Shown: positions 25,686 to 34,777 of the stretch, piece after piece
Numbering within the stretch: the first letter of the stretch is position 1
How the letters are laid out: every line of letters begins with the position of its first letter
Assembly (NCBI GenBank): GCA_964446385.1
Contig: CAYUOH010000011.1
Span: 16,965-80,964, forward strand
DNA: 64,000 bases
Direction of reading: 5' to 3'
Source: CAYSRC01 sp964446385
GTDB lineage: Bacteria > Bacillota > Clostridia > Oscillospirales > Ruminococcaceae
Made by a program: the position numbers and the translations under genes
The notes under the pieces: model-generated
Told to the model about the DNA's origin: nothing
Seen by the model: only the letters and a program-made list of their open reading frames with translations
The model's database searches: none

Positions 25686-27176
25686 ATGCTAAAAGAAGGT
25701 TTCGACAACGAAAAGTACATCCAGACACAGGCTGAACACATTCAGGAAAGAATGAAACAATTCGGCGGAAAGCTTTACCTTGAATTTGGCGGCAAGCTGT
25801 TTGACGATTACCATGCAGCCAGAGTACTGCCCGGTTTTGCTCCCGACAGTAAGGTTCATATGCTGATGGAAATGGCCGACAAAGCGGAAATAGTAATCGT
25901 AATCAATGCTTCAGATATTGCCCGCAACAAAGTCCGAGGTGATCTTGGCATCACATATGAGCAGGACGTCTTGCGCCTGATAGACGCCTTCCGTGCCAAA
26001 GGGCTTTACGTCGGAAGCGTCGTGCTTGCGCAGTATTCACATCAGGACTCAGCTGCCGCCTTTGCAGAAAAGTTGGACGCGCTCGGAGTTCACGTTTACT
26101 ATCATTACCCCATTGCTAACTATCCATCGGATATCGCGGGCATTGTAAGTGACGAAGGTTTCGGCAAGAACGACTACATAGAAACCACTCGTCCTGTTGT
26201 TGTCGTTACAGCCCCCGGTCCGGGAAGCGGCAAAATGGCCACTTGTCTAAGTCAGATGTATCATGACTACAAACGAGGAATCAAATCCGGATACGCGAAA
26301 TTTGAAACCTTTCCCATCTGGAACCTTCCCCTCAGGCATCCTGTTAACCTTGCATATGAATCGGCTACCGCTGATCTTAACGACATCAATATGATCGACC
26401 CGTATCACCTTGAAGCTTACGGCAAAACCACTGTAAACTACAACCGAGATATCGAGATATACCCCCTTCTCCGCAAAATTTTCGAAAGCATCACCGGTCA
26501 CTGTCCTTATGAATCCCCTACGGACATGGGAGTAAATATGGCCGGAAACTGCATTTATGACGATGGGGCTGTCTGCAAGGCTGCCTGCGATGAAATAGTC
26601 CGCCGCTGGTACAATGCAAAAGTCAAGGAACGCAACGGAGACACCGGCCCCAATGAAGCTCTGAAAATCGAGATGATTATGCGCGAACTGTGTCTTTCAC
26701 CTGAAAGCAGGCCCGTAGTACCCGCAGCTCTTGAAACACGCGACCGTACAAATGGTCCTGCCGTAGCCATCGAGCTTCCGGATGGCAAAATCGTAACCGG
26801 CAAGACTAGTTCCCTGCTGGGTGCCTCATCCGCGGCTCTTCTAAATGCACTGAAGGCTTTGGGCGGAATACAGGACGATATCGATCTGATCTCTCATGTA
26901 ATAATTGAACCTATCCAGGATCTAAAAATTCAGCATCTGGGCAACAACAACCCCAGACTTCACACCGATGAGGTTCTGATAGCTCTGTCAATCTGCGCTG
27001 CAACAAGCCCGATTGCGGAAATAGCTATGAGGCAGCTTCAAAAGCTTTCGGGTTGCGAGGTCCATTCCACCGTTATTCTCTCTTTTACAGACATGAACGT
27101 TTTCCGCCACCTGGGAATGAACGTTACATGCGAGCCAAACTACCAGAGCAAAAAACTCTATCACGGCATAAACTGA
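25686..27176 (+). CDS. DUF1846 (UPF0371) family protein
   Basis: A 496-residue cytoplasmic protein of the UPF0371 family, conserved in anaerobic Firmicutes; function not firmly known. Family stretches are GGKLYLEFGGKLFDDYHAAR (about 28-47), SDIARNKVRGDLGITYEQD, TAPGPGSGKMATCLSQMYHDY (a glycine-rich P-loop-like turn, in part), and MGVNMAGNCIYDD. GAGGGG lies before the start. It follows the ABC-F gene after 17 bases and ends at a strong terminator, so hydrolase-abcF-DUF1846 may be one transcript. Confidence 0.9.
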   Translation: MLKEGFDNEKYIQTQAEHIQERMKQFGGKLYLEFGGKLFDDYHAARVLPGFAPDSKVHMLMEMADKAEIVIVINASDIARNKVRGDLGITYEQDVLRLIDAFRAKGLYVGSVVLAQYSHQDSAAAFAEKLDALGVHVYYHYPIANYPSDIAGIVSDEGFGKNDYIETTRPVVVVTAPGPGSGKMATCLSQMYHDYKRGIKSGYAKFETFPIWNLPLRHPVNLAYESATADLNDINMIDPYHLEAYGKTTVNYNRDIEIYPLLRKIFESITGHCPYESPTDMGVNMAGNCIYDDGAVCKAACDEIVRRWYNAKVKERNGDTGPNEALKIEMIMRELCLSPESRPVVPAALETRDRTNGPAVAIELPDGKIVTGKTSSLLGASSAALLNALKALGGIQDDIDLISHVIIEPIQDLKIQHLGNNNPRLHTDEVLIALSICAATSPIAEIAMRQLQKLSGCEVHSTVILSFTDMNVFRHLGMNVTCEPNYQSKKLYHGIN

Positions 27177-27192
27177 ATTATCTGAAATAAAT

Positions 27193-27234
27193 AAAACGGT
27201 ACAGGTCACAAAACAGGACCCGTACCGTTTTTTT
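27193..27234 (+). terminator. terminator after DUF1846 gene
   Basis: AAAACGGTAC / GTACCGTTTT stem with inner GG/CC pairs, followed by seven T in all. Confidence 0.9.
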
Positions 27235-27255
27235 CGTAGAAAAATCCGAGATAAT

Positions 27256-28581
27256 TTATACAAGAGTAAGAATTGTCAGAGTTACCGCGCCGAAATACAT
27301 CCAGAGGCGAAACACCTTTTTGCCGGTTGTCAGAGCTACTGTCCACAGAACGCATCCGGCAAAAAGCAGGCATACAAGCCAGGTACTCTGAAGCCTCAGA
27401 GGTGTAAATCCGAAACAGGATATATATAACGCAAGCTTGGAAAACGCGATAATCGCAAAAAGGGCATTTTCGGCCAGAAGGACAAGACAGGCCGTTCTGT
27501 ATATACGGTTTGAAGCATCTGCTGCGGATACCGTACGCGTGGCAAGCCAGAGCAGCACGAAATTCAGCGCTGTCAACTTGCAAAGCTCGAAAAATCCTTC
27601 CCGCGCATACTGAGATACAATAAATCCTTCGGGCAACGAACGTGTGAAGGCGCCGAACAGATAGCTTCCCTGTAGAATAAAGAAGGAAAGGTACATAAGA
27701 CTGAAAAGACCTATTACGATGCTCCAGAAATTATCGGGCAGTTTTTTCAAACTGTCCAGGAAAACATATATTCCTCCGCGCTGACGAGCCATCCCTTTGC
27801 TGTCTGTACGGGCAAGTCCGGAAATCAATCCGAAAAGCCAGCACCCTACCGGAATACTGAATACAAACTTCAGGATAATGCCCTCATTCAGCAGATTAGA
27901 TATGAAATCCGATATCTGTCTGAAAAAAACACCGAAAGAGCTGTCTGCACGGGCCAAAAGATCGCCCGAAGCGAAAAACAGCGCCAGACATATAATCGCA
28001 CCGGGTATTATCCAGTAATTACGTTTGCCCGCGCGTTTACCGGGAAACAGGCTGTCCTTAATCCATCTGAACAGTGTACGCTCTTTCAGGAAAAAATTTG
28101 AAAACGGAACACCCAGAAACGCGTTGAAGGCGTCGAAGGGCAGAAGATGTCCGCTTTCACTCTCAAGCAATCTGCCGCTGCGTGACAAAACCCACCAGAC
28201 AAAGAATATATGCATAAAAATATACGCCTCTCCGTCCACCCACACAGTACTCATGTCGATAATCAGGCTGAGAGTTGTAAGGACAAAGCAACCGAACCAG
28301 ATCCAGCTTTCGGCGCTCCGACGTGTGCCTGAATGAATCAGCTCGGTTATACCCGCAAGTAAAAGTGCGGTAAGACCAAGCAATAACCTGTAAGATTCGT
28401 CCGCTGTTCCCATGCAGATATACAGGTACGCCGCTACAAGCATCAGAAGAGCAGCGAACCCTTCACGCGGTTTTATAGAAAAGGGTTCTTTACTCACAGG
28501 GGCGGGCTGTGTATAGACGGGCTGTGTGTTTTCAGTCCTGGTATCGGCGGCAGTACCGGGTACTTCGTTAATTGTATCCAT
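27256..28581 (-). CDS. DUF4173/DUF4153 polytopic membrane protein
   Basis: A 441-residue integral membrane protein with a polar, Pro/Thr-rich N-terminal tail (about 1-38) and about ten hydrophobic segments. The conserved YAREGFFELCKLTALNFVLL (about 330-349) identifies the DUF4173 family, whose function is unknown. AGGAG precedes the start. It is the last gene of DUF2975-HTH-DUF4173, all leftward and tightly spaced, suggesting the HTH regulator controls or co-functions with the two membrane proteins. Confidence 0.82.
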   Translation of the reverse strand: MDTINEVPGTAADTRTENTQPVYTQPAPVSKEPFSIKPREGFAALLMLVAAYLYICMGTADESYRLLLGLTALLLAGITELIHSGTRRSAESWIWFGCFVLTTLSLIIDMSTVWVDGEAYIFMHIFFVWWVLSRSGRLLESESGHLLPFDAFNAFLGVPFSNFFLKERTLFRWIKDSLFPGKRAGKRNYWIIPGAIICLALFFASGDLLARADSSFGVFFRQISDFISNLLNEGIILKFVFSIPVGCWLFGLISGLARTDSKGMARQRGGIYVFLDSLKKLPDNFWSIVIGLFSLMYLSFFILQGSYLFGAFTRSLPEGFIVSQYAREGFFELCKLTALNFVLLWLATRTVSAADASNRIYRTACLVLLAENALFAIIAFSKLALYISCFGFTPLRLQSTWLVCLLFAGCVLWTVALTTGKKVFRLWMYFGAVTLTILTLV

Positions 28582-28607
28582 TAGAGACTTCTCCTAAATA
28601 TAATAAT

Positions 28608-28817
28608 TCAGTCGTCGTCCCGGAATTCCAGAAGATCGCCGGGCTGACAGTCAAGCTCATGACAAAGAGACATAAGGGTTGAAAAGCGGATAGCCTTGGC
28701 TTTGTTGTTTTTTAGTACCGAAAGGTTTGCGGGGGTAATGCCAATTTTCTCGGCAAGCTCTCCTGCGGAAATCTTGCGCCGGGCCATCATCACATCAATG
28801 TTGACAATTATATCCAT
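28608..28817 (-). CDS. small Cro/CI-type HTH regulator (YozG-like)
   Basis: A 69-residue DNA-binding protein consisting of one XRE helix-turn-helix: MARRKISAGELAEKIGIT then PANLSVLKNNKAKAIRFSTL, ending CQPGDLLEF. This compact type is regularly encoded next to a DUF2975 membrane protein, as here, and probably autoregulates the operon. The ribosome site is GGGGG. It lies 10 bases after the DUF2975 stop. Confidence 0.92.
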   Translation of the reverse strand: MDIIVNIDVMMARRKISAGELAEKIGITPANLSVLKNNKAKAIRFSTLMSLCHELDCQPGDLLEFRDDD

Positions 28818-28827
28818 TACGTTCCCC

Positions 28828-29274
28828 CTATATTGTAAGGTCCAACTCGTCCTTCATGCTGCATGCCTGCTGGAAAACGTTTTTTACGACTCTGACAATA
28901 AGCATCATAAAAGCTGCAGCAACAGCGGGGATCAACATTGGAAGATAAAATAACGCACAAACCAGAATGATGGCGGCTGCACTGGCGCAGCACCAACTGA
29001 TACGGCGAAGCAGAGAGACGTTTTCCGGGACGAAAACCTGCTCGTTTTGCATATTGCGGAGCAGAGCCCGAAGGCACCAAAGGCATATCCAGCCGAAAAT
29101 ACTGGAAACGTAAAGCACAATTATCAGCACTTCGGTGAAATTAATGTACCTGATGCCTGCATACCAGCGTACAAGCCAGTATCCGGATGCATCCACGGCC
29201 AGAAGTATCACCGCAAAAACCCACACACAACACAGGGACAAACCTATGCTGTTGTCCTTTGTCCATGTTTTCAT
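28828..29274 (-). CDS. DUF2975 membrane protein
   Basis: A 148-residue protein with four predicted membrane segments (about 10-28, 43-66, 90-112 and 113-130). The short loop LRNMQNEQVFVPENVSLLRR between the second and third is the DUF2975 hallmark. Partner of the downstream HTH gene; how the membrane protein acts on the regulator is not known. First gene of the three-gene operon, with AAGGAG before the start. Confidence 0.88.
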   Translation of the reverse strand: MKTWTKDNSIGLSLCCVWVFAVILLAVDASGYWLVRWYAGIRYINFTEVLIIVLYVSSIFGWICLWCLRALLRNMQNEQVFVPENVSLLRRISWCCASAAAIILVCALFYLPMLIPAVAAAFMMLIVRVVKNVFQQACSMKDELDLTI

Positions 29275-29480
29275 TTATTCAAGAGCTCCTTTTTATTTCG
29301 TACGACAAATATAAAATAACACGCATTTATATGATAGTCAAGAATATTTTATCGATAATCAATAAATATTTACTGTTTATAATTGCCACATATCGTAGGC
29401 AAACAAAAATAGACCCTTTCGAAAAAGGGATCCTTATAATAATCATTATGACAATAGCATTCACAACTTTTACTCAATTC

Positions 29481-29510
29481 ATTGGAATAATGCTCTGTCC
29501 TGTGATATAC
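29481..29510 (+). promoter_or_regulatory. promoter for the iminopeptidase-like/GPH operon
   Basis: TTGGAA (29481-29486), 18-base spacer, TATACT (29505-29510) preceded by TGA (extended -10), about 40 bases before the TTG start. Confidence 0.5.
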
Positions 29511-29550
29511 TGTTGCAAATTAAAGTGATAACTTCCGGAGGTTCCTAGAA

Positions 29551-30522
29551 TTGACTGACGAAAAACTGATGGTAACCCTTGGCGGTCTTATGCAGAAAAT
29601 ACACATTAAAACCTATGACGAAACCAAACCGGTTTTGCTCTTTCTGCACGGCGGTCCCGGTGTCTGCAACAGACATACGATTATTACGGACCATTCCGAT
29701 CTTATGGATACCTTTTCTATTGTCACCTGGGATCAGCGCGGAAGCGGAGGAAGCTACAGCGGTTGCGACCCGGACACTCTTACAATTGAACGCCTTACCG
29801 ACGACGCAGCAGAGCTTGTCGAATATCTCTGCAAAAAGTTTGGCAAAGAAAAGATATTCATCATCGGCGGAAGCTGGGGCAGCCTGCTCGGCACAATGCT
29901 TGCATACCGATATCCGGAACACATTGCCGCTTATGTCGGCTTCGGCCAGTTTGTAAACGGCGCAGAAAACGAAACTATCAGCTACGGGTTCTCCCTTAAC
30001 GCAGCAAAAGAAGCAGGGGATGAAAAATCAGTAAAGGCCCTCGTGAAGCTGGGCACCCCGGTTGCGGGATGCTACAATGGCGGATACTCCGGTATGATGA
30101 TTCAGCGAAACATTATGATGAAATACGGCGGCTATTCTCAGAACGCTAAAAAGCGGAGCTATTCCTCGTCCATGGTGTGGCCTATGATATTCTCCGGAGA
30201 ATATACCCTTAAGGACCTGTGGGGTATTGTGAAGGGTCACCGAATAGTACTTGAAAAGATGTGGCCCGAGGTCGGTGCCACAAATTTCCCAGCCACCTGT
30301 ACCGATTTCAAGGTACCCTATTTCATTTTCGACGGCCGGCTGGACAATAACACCCCTTCAGTACTGGTTCAGAATTATTTCGATAAAATCGCCGCTCCGC
30401 TGAAGGAGCTTGTATGGTTCGATAACTCCGGTCACAATCCCATGAACGACGAGCCTGAAAAATTCAAGACTCTGCTCCGGCAGCGGTTGAATGATATCAA
30501 AGAAAGGGAACCCGGACTATGA
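29551..30522 (+). CDS. proline-iminopeptidase-like alpha/beta hydrolase
   Basis: A 323-residue cytoplasmic hydrolase related to prolyl aminopeptidases. It has HGGPG at 33-37 (oxyanion hole), DQRGSG at 61-66 and the nucleophile S109 in GGSWGS. The acid is probably in FDGRLDNN (about 277), and the histidine is in DNSGHNPMNDEP (about 303). The start is TTG at 29551, because GGAGG lies 9 bases before it; the first ATG is six codons later and too far from the site. Its stop overlaps the transporter start (ATGA), so it probably acts on something the transporter imports. A paralogue lies at 56231-57211. Confidence 0.85.
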   Translation: MTDEKLMVTLGGLMQKIHIKTYDETKPVLLFLHGGPGVCNRHTIITDHSDLMDTFSIVTWDQRGSGGSYSGCDPDTLTIERLTDDAAELVEYLCKKFGKEKIFIIGGSWGSLLGTMLAYRYPEHIAAYVGFGQFVNGAENETISYGFSLNAAKEAGDEKSVKALVKLGTPVAGCYNGGYSGMMIQRNIMMKYGGYSQNAKKRSYSSSMVWPMIFSGEYTLKDLWGIVKGHRIVLEKMWPEVGATNFPATCTDFKVPYFIFDGRLDNNTPSVLVQNYFDKIAAPLKELVWFDNSGHNPMNDEPEKFKTLLRQRLNDIKEREPGL

Positions 30523-31898
30523 ACTTAACCGAAAAACTCAAATTCCCCGAAAAAGCGGGCTTCTGCGCTTTTTCAACCGCTAGCAATATCGTCTACAATT
30601 TTAAAAGCCTCTTTTATCTATTCTTCCTTACCGATATCCTAGGCATAAAAATGATGCATGCCGGATTAATCATGGGATTCGGTATCGTATGGGACGCCGT
30701 CAACGACCCCCTGGTAGGCTACTACGCCGTTAACCACAAATTCAAGAACGGTGAGAAAATTCGTCCCTTTGCGCTTTGGTGCGCCATTCCCTGGGCTTTT
30801 ACCACCATTCTTATGTTTTCAAGCTTCAATGTCTCCTACGGACTAAAGCTGGCATTCGCCGCCGCAATCTATTTTGTTTTCGAGCTGTTCAACACTTTCG
30901 TTGCCATTCCTTACAACAGTATGGCAGGTCTTGCCACCAACCGCGATGAAGACCGCCGCGCCATCAACGTAGCACGTAATTTGGGCGGCTGCCTCGGTTC
31001 CGGTATCGGAACGGTCGCGATTTATCCCCTTGTCGGTTTATTCGGAGGGCTTAACGCCAACGGCAACATTACATCCGATTATTCGGGAAGGCACGCCCTG
31101 TTCCTAACGGCAATAGTGATGGGCAGTATCTGCATAGCCGGATGCCTCGTACATTATTTCACAGTAAAGGAACGCGTAAAACAGATATCGGACGACGAAT
31201 CCCATATCAGCATACTCGACATATTTAAAACACTTTTCAGTGTCAAGAGCTGGATACTTAATATGCTGTTCATTCTGTGCTACGGTATCCTGAACCTGCT
31301 TATAATGACCTGTATCAACTATTACGCGAAATATGTCATCGGCAGCTCAAGCGCCGCTACGCCTATCCTTGCAGTTTATCTTGTAATAGCAATAGCTTCG
31401 TCATTCCTTGCAATCTCTGTAGACCGAAAACTCGGCCGAAGAAAAACCATGATATTATGCTGCATAGTATCGATTATAGGAAAGCTCTGGTTCATAATCA
31501 GCCCATATTCCCTTGCAGGTATTTACGTCAACTCTCTTACGTTCGCATTCTCACAAACCCTCGCATTTGTCATGTTCAACACCAACCGCAACAATATCGC
31601 CGATCTGGCTGAATGGAAGGGCGGTCGCCGTATCGACAGTATGGTTTCCACCGGCGACAACCTGATTACCAAGCTGGCCGAAGCAGGTGCAAGCCTGCTT
31701 CTTACCGGTGCTCTTGCCGCGGCGGGATATGACGGAAACCTTGCGGTTCAGCCCGAGAGTGCCGTAAAAACCATCATCGCCATGCTCGGCTGGGTTCCCG
31801 CGCTGGTATCCGCGGTAATGCTTGTAACTTCGTACTTTAACCATATCGAAGGCGAAACCGCACAGATGAATGCTGACAGATCGGCTCAAAACGCCTGA
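30519..31898 (+). CDS. GPH-family sugar/glycoside:cation symporter (MFS_2)
   Basis: A 459-residue transporter with about twelve hydrophobic segments. It has the GPH signature near the N-terminus, MGFGIVWDAVNDPLVGYYA (about 52-70), and in the centre DDESHISILDIFKTLFSVKSW. AIPYNSMAGLATNRDEDRRA is the conserved segment of the melibiose/glucuronide group. Substrate unknown: glycosides are usual for the family, but the partner hydrolase looks like a peptidase or amidase. Translationally coupled to that hydrolase by the ATGA overlap. Confidence 0.85.
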   Translation: MNLTEKLKFPEKAGFCAFSTASNIVYNFKSLFYLFFLTDILGIKMMHAGLIMGFGIVWDAVNDPLVGYYAVNHKFKNGEKIRPFALWCAIPWAFTTILMFSSFNVSYGLKLAFAAAIYFVFELFNTFVAIPYNSMAGLATNRDEDRRAINVARNLGGCLGSGIGTVAIYPLVGLFGGLNANGNITSDYSGRHALFLTAIVMGSICIAGCLVHYFTVKERVKQISDDESHISILDIFKTLFSVKSWILNMLFILCYGILNLLIMTCINYYAKYVIGSSSAATPILAVYLVIAIASSFLAISVDRKLGRRKTMILCCIVSIIGKLWFIISPYSLAGIYVNSLTFAFSQTLAFVMFNTNRNNIADLAEWKGGRRIDSMVSTGDNLITKLAEAGASLLLTGALAAAGYDGNLAVQPESAVKTIIAMLGWVPALVSAVMLVTSYFNHIEGETAQMNADRSAQNA

Positions 31899-31903
31899 TT
31901 CTC

Positions 31904-31931
31904 TTGTCTTTTCAAAAGAGTTTGGTATAAT
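31904..31931 (+). promoter_or_regulatory. promoter for the DUF1858 gene
   Basis: TTGTCT (31904-31909), 16-base spacer, perfect TATAAT (31926-31931), about 38 bases before the ATG. Confidence 0.6.
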
Positions 31932-31969
31932 ACCCTTGGAAGACGTATAAATTCAAAAGGAGGTTCATC

Positions 31970-32170
31970 ATGGAAATTACAAAGAATTCCCTTATCGGAG
32001 AAGTTTTGGATTACGATATGGAAGCTGCGAAATATTTTCTCGAAATAGGAATGCATTGTCTGGGCTGCCCCGCATCCCGCGGCGAATCCATCGAGATGGC
32101 ATGCGCTGCCCACGGCACAGACTGTGACGCACTGGTAGGCAAGCTGCAGGCTCACATGGCTGCAAAATAG
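31970..32170 (+). CDS. DUF1858 domain protein
   Basis: A 66-residue stand-alone DUF1858 protein, related to the N-terminal domain of ScdA/YtfE and to hybrid-cluster-associated proteins. The cysteine motif GMHCLGCPASRGESIEMAC (about 27-45) provides three Cys and may bind a metal or Fe-S cluster; that is inference. AGGAGG precedes the start. It has its own promoter and a terminator, so it is expressed as a monocistronic small protein. Confidence 0.9.
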   Translation: MEITKNSLIGEVLDYDMEAAKYFLEIGMHCLGCPASRGESIEMACAAHGTDCDALVGKLQAHMAAK

Positions 32171-32188
32171 TTTTCACTAAAAACTTTG

Positions 32189-32219
32189 CGGGACGCAGCA
32201 TTTAGCCGCGTCCCGTTTT
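32189..32219 (+). terminator. terminator after DUF1858 gene
   Basis: CGGGACGC / GCGTCCCG stem with an inner GC pair, then TTTTC. Confidence 0.75.
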
Positions 32220-32238
32220 CACTTAAAGGGTAAATAAA

Positions 32239-32919
32239 ATGCCTGTTTCTCTGTCAAAACGACTGTCGGTCATCGCCGGGATGTGCCGTGGCGCGGACCG
32301 TGTAATCGACGTGGGCTGCGACCACGGAAAGCTTGCCGCCCGACTTCTGCTGGACAATCCCTCACTCACGGCCGTTGCGACTGATATAAGTGCAGAATCA
32401 CTTGAAAAAGCCCGCATCCTTATTTCATCCCTGGGATTCACGGATCGCTGCGAATGTGTCTGCTGCGACGGCCTTGAAGGCGTAGAAATCCATTCCGGGG
32501 ATTATATAGTGATGTCCGGCATGGGGCCCGAGGCTATCGACGATATCATCAAAGCCTCCCTGTCCCGCTTTCCTGAGAATATCCGCCTTGTGCTTTCCCC
32601 CGCATCGCATCACGAGAAGCTCCGTTCCTTGATTGCAGAAAAAAGATTCTTTCCCATCGAGGAGTACGCCGTTTATGAACAGGGTCATCTGTATGCTCCG
32701 GGGTTGTATGTCCGGTCCGGCTCAGTACTTCGTTTAACTCCGGGAGAATCTGCATCAGGTATAATAAAGCCAGATTATACGGATGGTATTATATATCTTA
32801 AAACCGTCCGGGCCCGGTACGAAAAGATATCCTCAACTTCGACTGACCCTCAAAAACGCTTTTTTGCACAGGAAGTCTGCAGATACATATCTGACCTTAT
32901 CGACGAAGAACAGCAGTAA
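32239..32919 (+). CDS. trmK: tRNA (adenine(22)-N1)-methyltransferase
   Basis: SAM-dependent enzyme making m1A22 in tRNA. The 226-residue protein has the SAM loop VIDVGCDHGKLAARLL (about 20-35), ATDISAESLEKAR, the catalytic-region YIVMSGMGPEAIDDII (about 91-106), and LVLSPASHHEKLRSLIAE, corresponding to the family's NPxx..LR segment. The ribosome site is AAGGG. rqcH follows in the same direction, its start codon 71 bases after the trmK stop. No Nif3-like partner, often adjacent in Bacillus, is found here. Confidence 0.9.
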   Translation: MPVSLSKRLSVIAGMCRGADRVIDVGCDHGKLAARLLLDNPSLTAVATDISAESLEKARILISSLGFTDRCECVCCDGLEGVEIHSGDYIVMSGMGPEAIDDIIKASLSRFPENIRLVLSPASHHEKLRSLIAEKRFFPIEEYAVYEQGHLYAPGLYVRSGSVLRLTPGESASGIIKPDYTDGIIYLKTVRARYEKISSTSTDPQKRFFAQEVCRYISDLIDEEQQ

Positions 32920-32990
32920 TCTGCATGTTATCAGACATACCGGCGACTCCGCCTCGCTGGTCTGACAAAATCTTAATCAGGAGTACAACA

Positions 32991-34736
32991 ATGGCCCTCG
33001 ATGCCGCTATGATTTCCATAACCGCCCGTACGCTGTCGCAATGTATCACGGGCGCACGAATTGATAAAATATATATGCCCTCACGCGACGAGGCGGTTCT
33101 CGCCATTCACACACCCGTGGGTTCTTACCGTATGCTCTGGTCCGCACGTCCCGGAAGTGCACGGGTCCAGCTTACCGAAGAGGAATACGATTATCCCGCC
33201 ACACCCCCGTCCTTCTGCATGCTGCTGCGTAAGCACCTCAGCGGCGGAAAATTTACATCGGTATCCGTCGTGCCCGACGAAAGAATTATATTTTTCAATC
33301 TGGATGCCATGAATGAAATGGGCGACCGTGTTTCCATTAAAGTTTCGGTAGAGCTGATGGGCAGGTACAGCAATATTGTCTTAATCAACGAAGAAAATAT
33401 TGTTATCGACGCCATGAAACGTATCGATGAAGAACAGTCAGACAAACGTCAGCTTTACCCCGGCATTGCATTCACGCTGCCTCCTGTACAGGGGAAAATG
33501 TCCTTTACATCCTGTTCCGCAGAAGAAATAACCGAAGCCGCATGCAAGAGTGATTCTCCTTTGTCTTCGGCCGTTCTGTCCTGCGTGTCGGGAATCGGTC
33601 CGGTCGTTTGCCGGGAAATCGCGTACAGAGTGACACCAGAAGATATTTCTGCTTCTTCGCTCGATAATACACAACGGGCACGTTTTGAAGCTTCTGTATC
33701 ATTTGTTAAAGAACAGCTGAAAAACGACACAAATACATTTTATGCTGTATATGACGGAGTAAATCCGGTTGAATACAGTTTTATTCGGTTAAGCCAGTAC
33801 GGTTCTCTCCGTATCGAGCAATTCGATTCGATTTTTACCCTGTTTGACAGATTCTACGCTGAGCGCGACAGGAACGAACGGATGAAAATCCGTTCTGCCG
33901 ATCTCAGCCGTCAGATCAATTCTCTTTACGACCGGGCCGTACGCAAACAGCAGACTCGTATGTCGGAACGCAACAATTCCGACAAAGCCAACGAAAAAAA
34001 ACTTTACGGCGAATTGTTGACAGCCAACCTTCACGTCATTCAGAAGGGAATGAAAGACGTCGAACTGCTGAATTACTACACCGGCGAAAGCATAACAGTT
34101 CCGCTCGACACCATAAAAAACCCGGTTCAAAACGCCCAGAAGTATTTCAAGGATTACCGCAAGCTTATGACCGCTGCCCAAGTACTGGATCGCCTTCTTG
34201 CCGAAGGGCAGGCAGAAATAGAATATCTCGACGCAGTAAAATACGAGATAACCGAGGCACGCACCGAAGAGGATTTCCTTCTTATCCGCAGAGAGCTGAA
34301 AGACGCGGGATATCTTCGCGGTTTCAAATACAAGGACCAGAAAAGGCCGCGCCGCATGTCAGAATTCACTGAGTATACTTCACCGGGCGGATACAAAGTA
34401 CTTGCCGGGAGAAGCAACGTGTCAAACGAGAAGCTCACCTTAAAAACCGCGTCCAGAAATAACATCTGGTTTCACGTAAAAAATTCCGCCGGAAGCCATG
34501 TAGTACTGTTCTCCGAAGGTTCGGCTCTCACAGATGAGGATATGACATTCACCGCAGAAATCGCCGCCCTTCACAGCAGTGCGGCCGGCTCCGCACAAAT
34601 TCCGGTGGACTACACAGAAATCAAAAACGTAAAAAAGCCTCCCGAAACACGTCCGGGAATGGTGACCTACGACCATTATAAGACGGCTTTTGTCACTCCG
34701 GACGCCGCCGAGCTTCAAAAACATCTTAAGAAATAA
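32991..34736 (+). CDS. rqcH: RqcH/NFACT family ribosome-quality-control factor
   Basis: Binds obstructed large ribosomal subunits and directs C-terminal alanine tailing; older annotations call it fibronectin-binding protein. The 581 residues show NFACT-N (about 1-270, starting with ISITARTLSQCITGARIDKI), a long coiled coil with a helix-hairpin region (about 280-430), and the NFACT-R domain. The last includes VLAGRSNVSNEKLTLKTAS and NIWFHVKNSAGSHVVL (about 480-500). The start at 32991 has AGGAG at 7 bases; an open stretch upstream to 32925 lacks one. Its partner RqcP is at 36386-36625 on the other strand. Confidence 0.92.
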   Translation: MALDAAMISITARTLSQCITGARIDKIYMPSRDEAVLAIHTPVGSYRMLWSARPGSARVQLTEEEYDYPATPPSFCMLLRKHLSGGKFTSVSVVPDERIIFFNLDAMNEMGDRVSIKVSVELMGRYSNIVLINEENIVIDAMKRIDEEQSDKRQLYPGIAFTLPPVQGKMSFTSCSAEEITEAACKSDSPLSSAVLSCVSGIGPVVCREIAYRVTPEDISASSLDNTQRARFEASVSFVKEQLKNDTNTFYAVYDGVNPVEYSFIRLSQYGSLRIEQFDSIFTLFDRFYAERDRNERMKIRSADLSRQINSLYDRAVRKQQTRMSERNNSDKANEKKLYGELLTANLHVIQKGMKDVELLNYYTGESITVPLDTIKNPVQNAQKYFKDYRKLMTAAQVLDRLLAEGQAEIEYLDAVKYEITEARTEEDFLLIRRELKDAGYLRGFKYKDQKRPRRMSEFTEYTSPGGYKVLAGRSNVSNEKLTLKTASRNNIWFHVKNSAGSHVVLFSEGSALTDEDMTFTAEIAALHSSAAGSAQIPVDYTEIKNVKKPPETRPGMVTYDHYKTAFVTPDAAELQKHLKK

Positions 34737-34772
34737 ACAAGTGCCTCAGATTTCGGTCTGAGGCACTTGTTT
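34737..34772. terminator. bidirectional terminator between rqcH and tyrS
   Basis: Perfect 15-base stem AACAAGTGCCTCAGA / TCTGAGGCACTTGTT with a TTCGG loop, TTT tails on both strands. Confidence 0.9.
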
Positions 34773-34777
34773 ATTAG

